From assembly GCA_963732005.1 (NCBI GenBank), contig CAVSXT010000004.1, forward strand, positions 496,001-560,000: 64,000 nucleotides of DNA, given 5' to 3'. Below are positions 61,720-64,000 of the stretch, piece after piece. The DNA is from JASLEW01 sp963732005. Its GTDB lineage: Bacteria > Acidobacteriota > Thermoanaerobaculia > Multivoradales > UBA5704. Made by a program: the position numbers and the translations under genes. The notes beneath the pieces were generated by a model that saw only the letters and a program-made list of their open reading frames with translations, was not told where the DNA came from and ran no database searches. The stretch's first letter is position 1. Every line of letters begins with the position of its first letter.

Positions 61720-62274
61720 TCATGAGTTGAAGAAGTCGTCGTAAATGGCTCGCAGCCGACGGCGCAGGTGCAGCACCGCGTAGTGCTTGCGCGAGAGCAG
61801 GGTATTCACCCCGACGCCGGTCTCCGCGGCCAGCTCCTTGAAGCTGCGGCCCTCGATCTCGTGGGCCACGAACACCTCGCGCTGCTCCGGAGGCAGCTCC
61901 TCGAGCGCCGCCGCCAGCTCCTCGATCAGCACGCCGTGCGCGTAGGCGGCCGCCGGCCCGGCGTCCGGCGACGGCAGCAGGTCCTCGAGCCGCAGCGCCT
62001 CGCCGTCTTCCACCGCCACCGGGCCGGTGCTCAGGGAGGACGGCTTGCGCCTGCGGAACAGATCGGTGATGCGGTTGCGGGCCACCCGGAACATCCAGGC
62101 GCCTGCCTGCTCGATCGGTTGCAGCAGCCGGTAGGCCTCCACCAGCTCGTAGAAGACGTCCTGGAGGATGTCCTCCGCCTCGCCCTCGTCGGCCACCCAC
62201 TTGCGGATGAAGCGGCGCAGCCGGTGCCGCTCCCGCGCCACCGCCGCGGAGATGCGTTCGTCCTGCTCGCTCAT
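61720..62274 (-). CDS. ECF-type RNA polymerase sigma factor
   Basis: 184 residues from ATG 62274 (GTG 62301, close behind AGGAG, is possible). Region 2 is recognised by DEGEAEDILQDVFYELVEAY and AWMFRVARNRITDLFRRRK; region 4 by LPPEQREVFVAHEIEGRSFK and ETGVGVNTLLSRKHYAVLHL. A linker of about 40 residues separates them. It would redirect RNA polymerase to envelope or stress genes. It is divergent from the membrane-protein cluster, whose strong TTGACA promoter looks sigma70-dependent. Confidence 0.9.
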   Translation of the reverse strand: MSEQDERISAAVARERHRLRRFIRKWVADEGEAEDILQDVFYELVEAYRLLQPIEQAGAWMFRVARNRITDLFRRRKPSSLSTGPVAVEDGEALRLEDLLPSPDAGPAAAYAHGVLIEELAAALEELPPEQREVFVAHEIEGRSFKELAAETGVGVNTLLSRKHYAVLHLRRRLRAIYDDFFNS

Positions 62275-62381
62275 CGAGATCCTGCGCTGCGGTTCGACCA
62301 CACTCCTGAAGACGCGGCTGAGACCAAAATATTGTGCCGGGCGTCGCGATGCCCCCCCGTGGCGGCCGTGGCGCCCTTACG

Positions 62382-62410
62382 TTGACACGAGCCTGCTTCG
62401 CTTCTATACT
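62382..62410 (+). promoter_or_regulatory. Near-consensus sigma70 promoter for the membrane-protein cluster
   Basis: TTGACA (62382-62387) and TATACT (62405-62410) are separated by exactly 17 bp. Transcription should start near 62417, about 60 nt before the first gene. It is the strongest promoter in the window. Confidence 0.7.
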
Positions 62411-62475
62411 GTTCCTTCAGCTTCTACAGAGCATGATGAGGGGGGGACGACCGCCGGCTCGTCGACTGATCGCCG

Positions 62476-62829
62476 ATGAACCTCTTGACCAGGCTGGCGA
62501 TGATCGAGGGCGGCATCCTGCTGGTCGGTTTCTTTGCCGTCGTCGTATTCAGGATCGTGACCGGCGAGATCTCGCTCGCCGGCCTGTTGACGAGCAAAGA
62601 CGCCCACCTCGAGCACCGCACGTTCTCGCCGGCTCGCCTGCAGCTGCTGATCTTCACCGTCGCGGTGGCGGCCACCTACCTGCACGCCATCGTCGTCAAC
62701 CCGCAGCAGAGCTCGTTGCCGGACCTTCCCCAGGGCGTCGTCGCCGCTCTCGGCGGCAGTCAGGCCTTCTACCTCGCGGGCAAGGCACTTGCCGCTTATG
62801 TCCAACCCCTGCACAGGAACCGTCGATAA
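62476..62829 (+). CDS. Small membrane protein, module shared with the next gene
   Basis: 117 residues: an N-terminal membrane helix (GGILLVGFFAVVVFRIV), a short loop, then SPARLQLLIFTVAVAATYLH and LPQGVVAALGGSQAFYLAGK. The last two blocks align with SRFQFLIFTFVIALGLFLVV and IPSAVLTLLGISGTTYAVGK in the next protein, so the two share one two-helix module. Unknown function. First gene after the near-consensus promoter. Confidence 0.6.
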   Translation: MNLLTRLAMIEGGILLVGFFAVVVFRIVTGEISLAGLLTSKDAHLEHRTFSPARLQLLIFTVAVAATYLHAIVVNPQQSSLPDLPQGVVAALGGSQAFYLAGKALAAYVQPLHRNRR

Positions 62830-62841
62830 GGAGCCCTCGCC

Positions 62842-63396
62842 GTGGACCGAGACCCACATGAGCCGATCCCCTATCTCTGGATACCAGTGGCCGCGTTCGC
62901 GGTCCTGCTGGTGATCTTCCTGTATCTCTGGGTCAAGGTGCCGCCCAAGGCCTCGGTCAGCGATCAGCTGGCACTGCTGGTTGGGTGCGTGCTCCTGATC
63001 CTGGTTTCCTGCATCGGCCTGGTGGTCCTGATCAACATGGCCACCAATCGGATCGACCTCTCGCAGCTGGTGAGCGAGCCTGGCGGCGGAGCAAGCCTGT
63101 CGCGTTTCCAGTTCCTGATCTTCACCTTCGTGATCGCGCTGGGGTTGTTCCTGGTGGTGGCGCATTCCTTTAGCTTTCCGCAGATCCCGAGCGCCGTCCT
63201 GACGCTCCTGGGGATCAGCGGCACCACCTACGCCGTGGGCAAGGGCATCACCGCCACCGACCCTACGCGGATGAACAAGGTCAACCCGCCGCCGCCGCAT
63301 GCCGCCGCCCACGTGCCGCCGGCAGCTCCGGCGGCACCAGTCGCTCCGGCACCGGGCGCGCCTACCGCCGCCATACCTCCCGTCGCCAACCAGTGA
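62842..63396 (+). CDS. Membrane protein with shared two-helix module and Pro/Ala tail
   Basis: 184 residues from GTG 62842 (12 bp after the previous stop). Two N-terminal helices (VAAFAVLLVIFLYLWV and LVGCVLLILVSCIGLVVLIN) precede the SRFQFLIFTF module. The last ~40 residues are an Ala/Pro tail (PPPPHAAAHVPPAAPAAPVA), probably exposed on one membrane side. No known family; the module's duplication suggests a complex of the two products. Confidence 0.6.
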   Translation: MDRDPHEPIPYLWIPVAAFAVLLVIFLYLWVKVPPKASVSDQLALLVGCVLLILVSCIGLVVLINMATNRIDLSQLVSEPGGGASLSRFQFLIFTFVIALGLFLVVAHSFSFPQIPSAVLTLLGISGTTYAVGKGITATDPTRMNKVNPPPPHAAAHVPPAAPAAPVAPAPGAPTAAIPPVANQ

Positions 63397-63412
63397 GAAG
63401 GGAGGCCCCACC

Positions 63413-64000
63413 ATGCCAGCGCAGCCATCGAAGGGAGTCTTCAGCCGCCGCGTCGCGCCCTTCGCGCCGGTGGCGTTGGCGCTGCTCGCACAGGGCGGGG
63501 TGCTGGGTACCGGCGCCGGATCGGGAGCGGCCGCGCCCACGCCAGGCGACACCCAGCCTGCCGTCTGCAGCGAAGACATTGCCGACAGCCAGACCTGCCA
63601 CAGCCAGTTCCCCACGGGATGCTCGGCCAAGGCGGGATACGACGGCTACCTCAACTATCTCAAGAACCAGCTGATCGATCCCGCCAGGACGCCGCAGCAG
63701 TTCATCACGCCGGCGGACCTCGTGGCCCTCGACGGGCAGCTGCCCGAGGGCCTGGCCAAGAACAACCATGGCGACTTCGTCAAGGAGCTCGAGGCGCTGG
63801 GCGACGGCACGGTGGTCTCCCTGACCGGCTATCTGTACTACGCGAAAAAGGGCGGCACCGAGAGCTCGAACTGTGGGCTCACCGCCATCGAAGACATCGA
63901 CTTTCACATCGGCATCGGTCCGGCGGCGGATTTCCTGGGCGGTCTGGCGAGCGGCCAGAAGCCGAGCGCGGCCGACAAGAGCCACATGGATACCGACGCC
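63413..64000 (+). CDS. Secreted protein of unknown function (3' end outside window)
   Basis: At least 196 residues, ATG 63413 behind GGGAGG, open to the window edge. The N-terminus looks exported (VALALLAQGGVLGTGAGSGA). The mature part has four cysteines early (AVCSEDIADSQTCHSQFPTG and CSAKAG) and a later ordered block: VVSLTGYLYYAKKGGTESSN, CGLTAIEDIDFHIGIG. The acidic and histidine residues in DIDFHI could be a metal site, but I do not recognise the family. It is cotranscribed with the two membrane proteins. Confidence 0.6.
   Translation, partial: MPAQPSKGVFSRRVAPFAPVALALLAQGGVLGTGAGSGAAAPTPGDTQPAVCSEDIADSQTCHSQFPTGCSAKAGYDGYLNYLKNQLIDPARTPQQFITPADLVALDGQLPEGLAKNNHGDFVKELEALGDGTVVSLTGYLYYAKKGGTESSNCGLTAIEDIDFHIGIGPAADFLGGLASGQKPSAADKSHMDTDA

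Overview
The window is very GC-rich bacterial DNA, densely coded on both strands, with many ATGA/GTGA stop-start overlaps. The lipid A genes (lpxB, lpxD, an LpxL-type acyltransferase, waaA, an MsbA-like exporter) show a Gram-negative, outer-membrane-bearing organism. The overall gene style (secreted DUF885 and M28 peptidases, VapBC modules, zinc-finger/TPR proteins, an ECF sigma factor beside a small membrane protein) suggests an Acidobacteriota-like lineage. That placement is inference, because the window holds no rRNA or other marker gene.

Layout. 1-5.0 kb: a secreted-protein start, a small conserved helical protein, a DedA protein with a degenerate PAP2-like tail, a Lar-like zinc protein, a PadR regulator coupled to a four-helix membrane sensor, and a YjbR protein. 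5.0-8.7 kb: a divergent SecY homologue, glutamate dehydrogenase and a PfpI-family protein. 8.7-14.5 kb: a Rieske oxygenase facing a GcvT-like protein and two tandem CrtI-fold flavoproteins, probably one demethylation or oxidation pathway. 14.5-21.8 kb: secreted proteins, two VapBC modules, an IS4-family element, two probably frameshifted small genes and an alkaline-phosphatase-superfamily protein.

21.9-33.6 kb is the envelope core: lpxB-lpxD-KS(no Cys)-ACP-KS-DUF374-membrane protein-lpxL, each joined to the next by a 1-4 nt overlap, then convergent waaA and an ABC exporter. A ketosynthase pair plus a dedicated carrier protein inside a lipid A operon looks like machinery that makes a special acyl chain and attaches it to lipid A.

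33.7-41.2 kb: a surface protein with a C-terminal sorting-like tail, an ArnT/PMT-like glycosyltransferase, a secreted M28 peptidase with a PqqD-like tail, a periplasmic VOC protein and a third VapBC pair. 41.2-46.2 kb: a sulfatase gene cut inside its catalytic motif by an ISL3 element, which is itself cut by an IS3 element; both target duplications can be read and the ancestral gene reconstructs exactly. 46.2-52.7 kb: small secreted proteins, a large repeat-rich surface protein, a HigBA-like pair, tRNA-Leu(UAA), a DUF302 protein and a TPR protein.

52.7-61.2 kb is a complete 4-hydroxyproline catabolic operon on the minus strand: secreted DUF885 peptidase, semialdehyde dehydrogenase, hydroxyproline epimerase, D-hydroxyproline dehydrogenase (catalytic flavoprotein plus a fused ferredoxin/flavoprotein) and a DHDPS-family deaminase. 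Together they could take hydroxyproline released from collagen-like peptides to 2-oxoglutarate, near glutamate dehydrogenase in metabolism though not in map position. 61.3-64.0 kb: an ECF sigma factor with a small membrane protein, and divergently, behind a near-consensus promoter, two related small membrane proteins and the start of a secreted protein.
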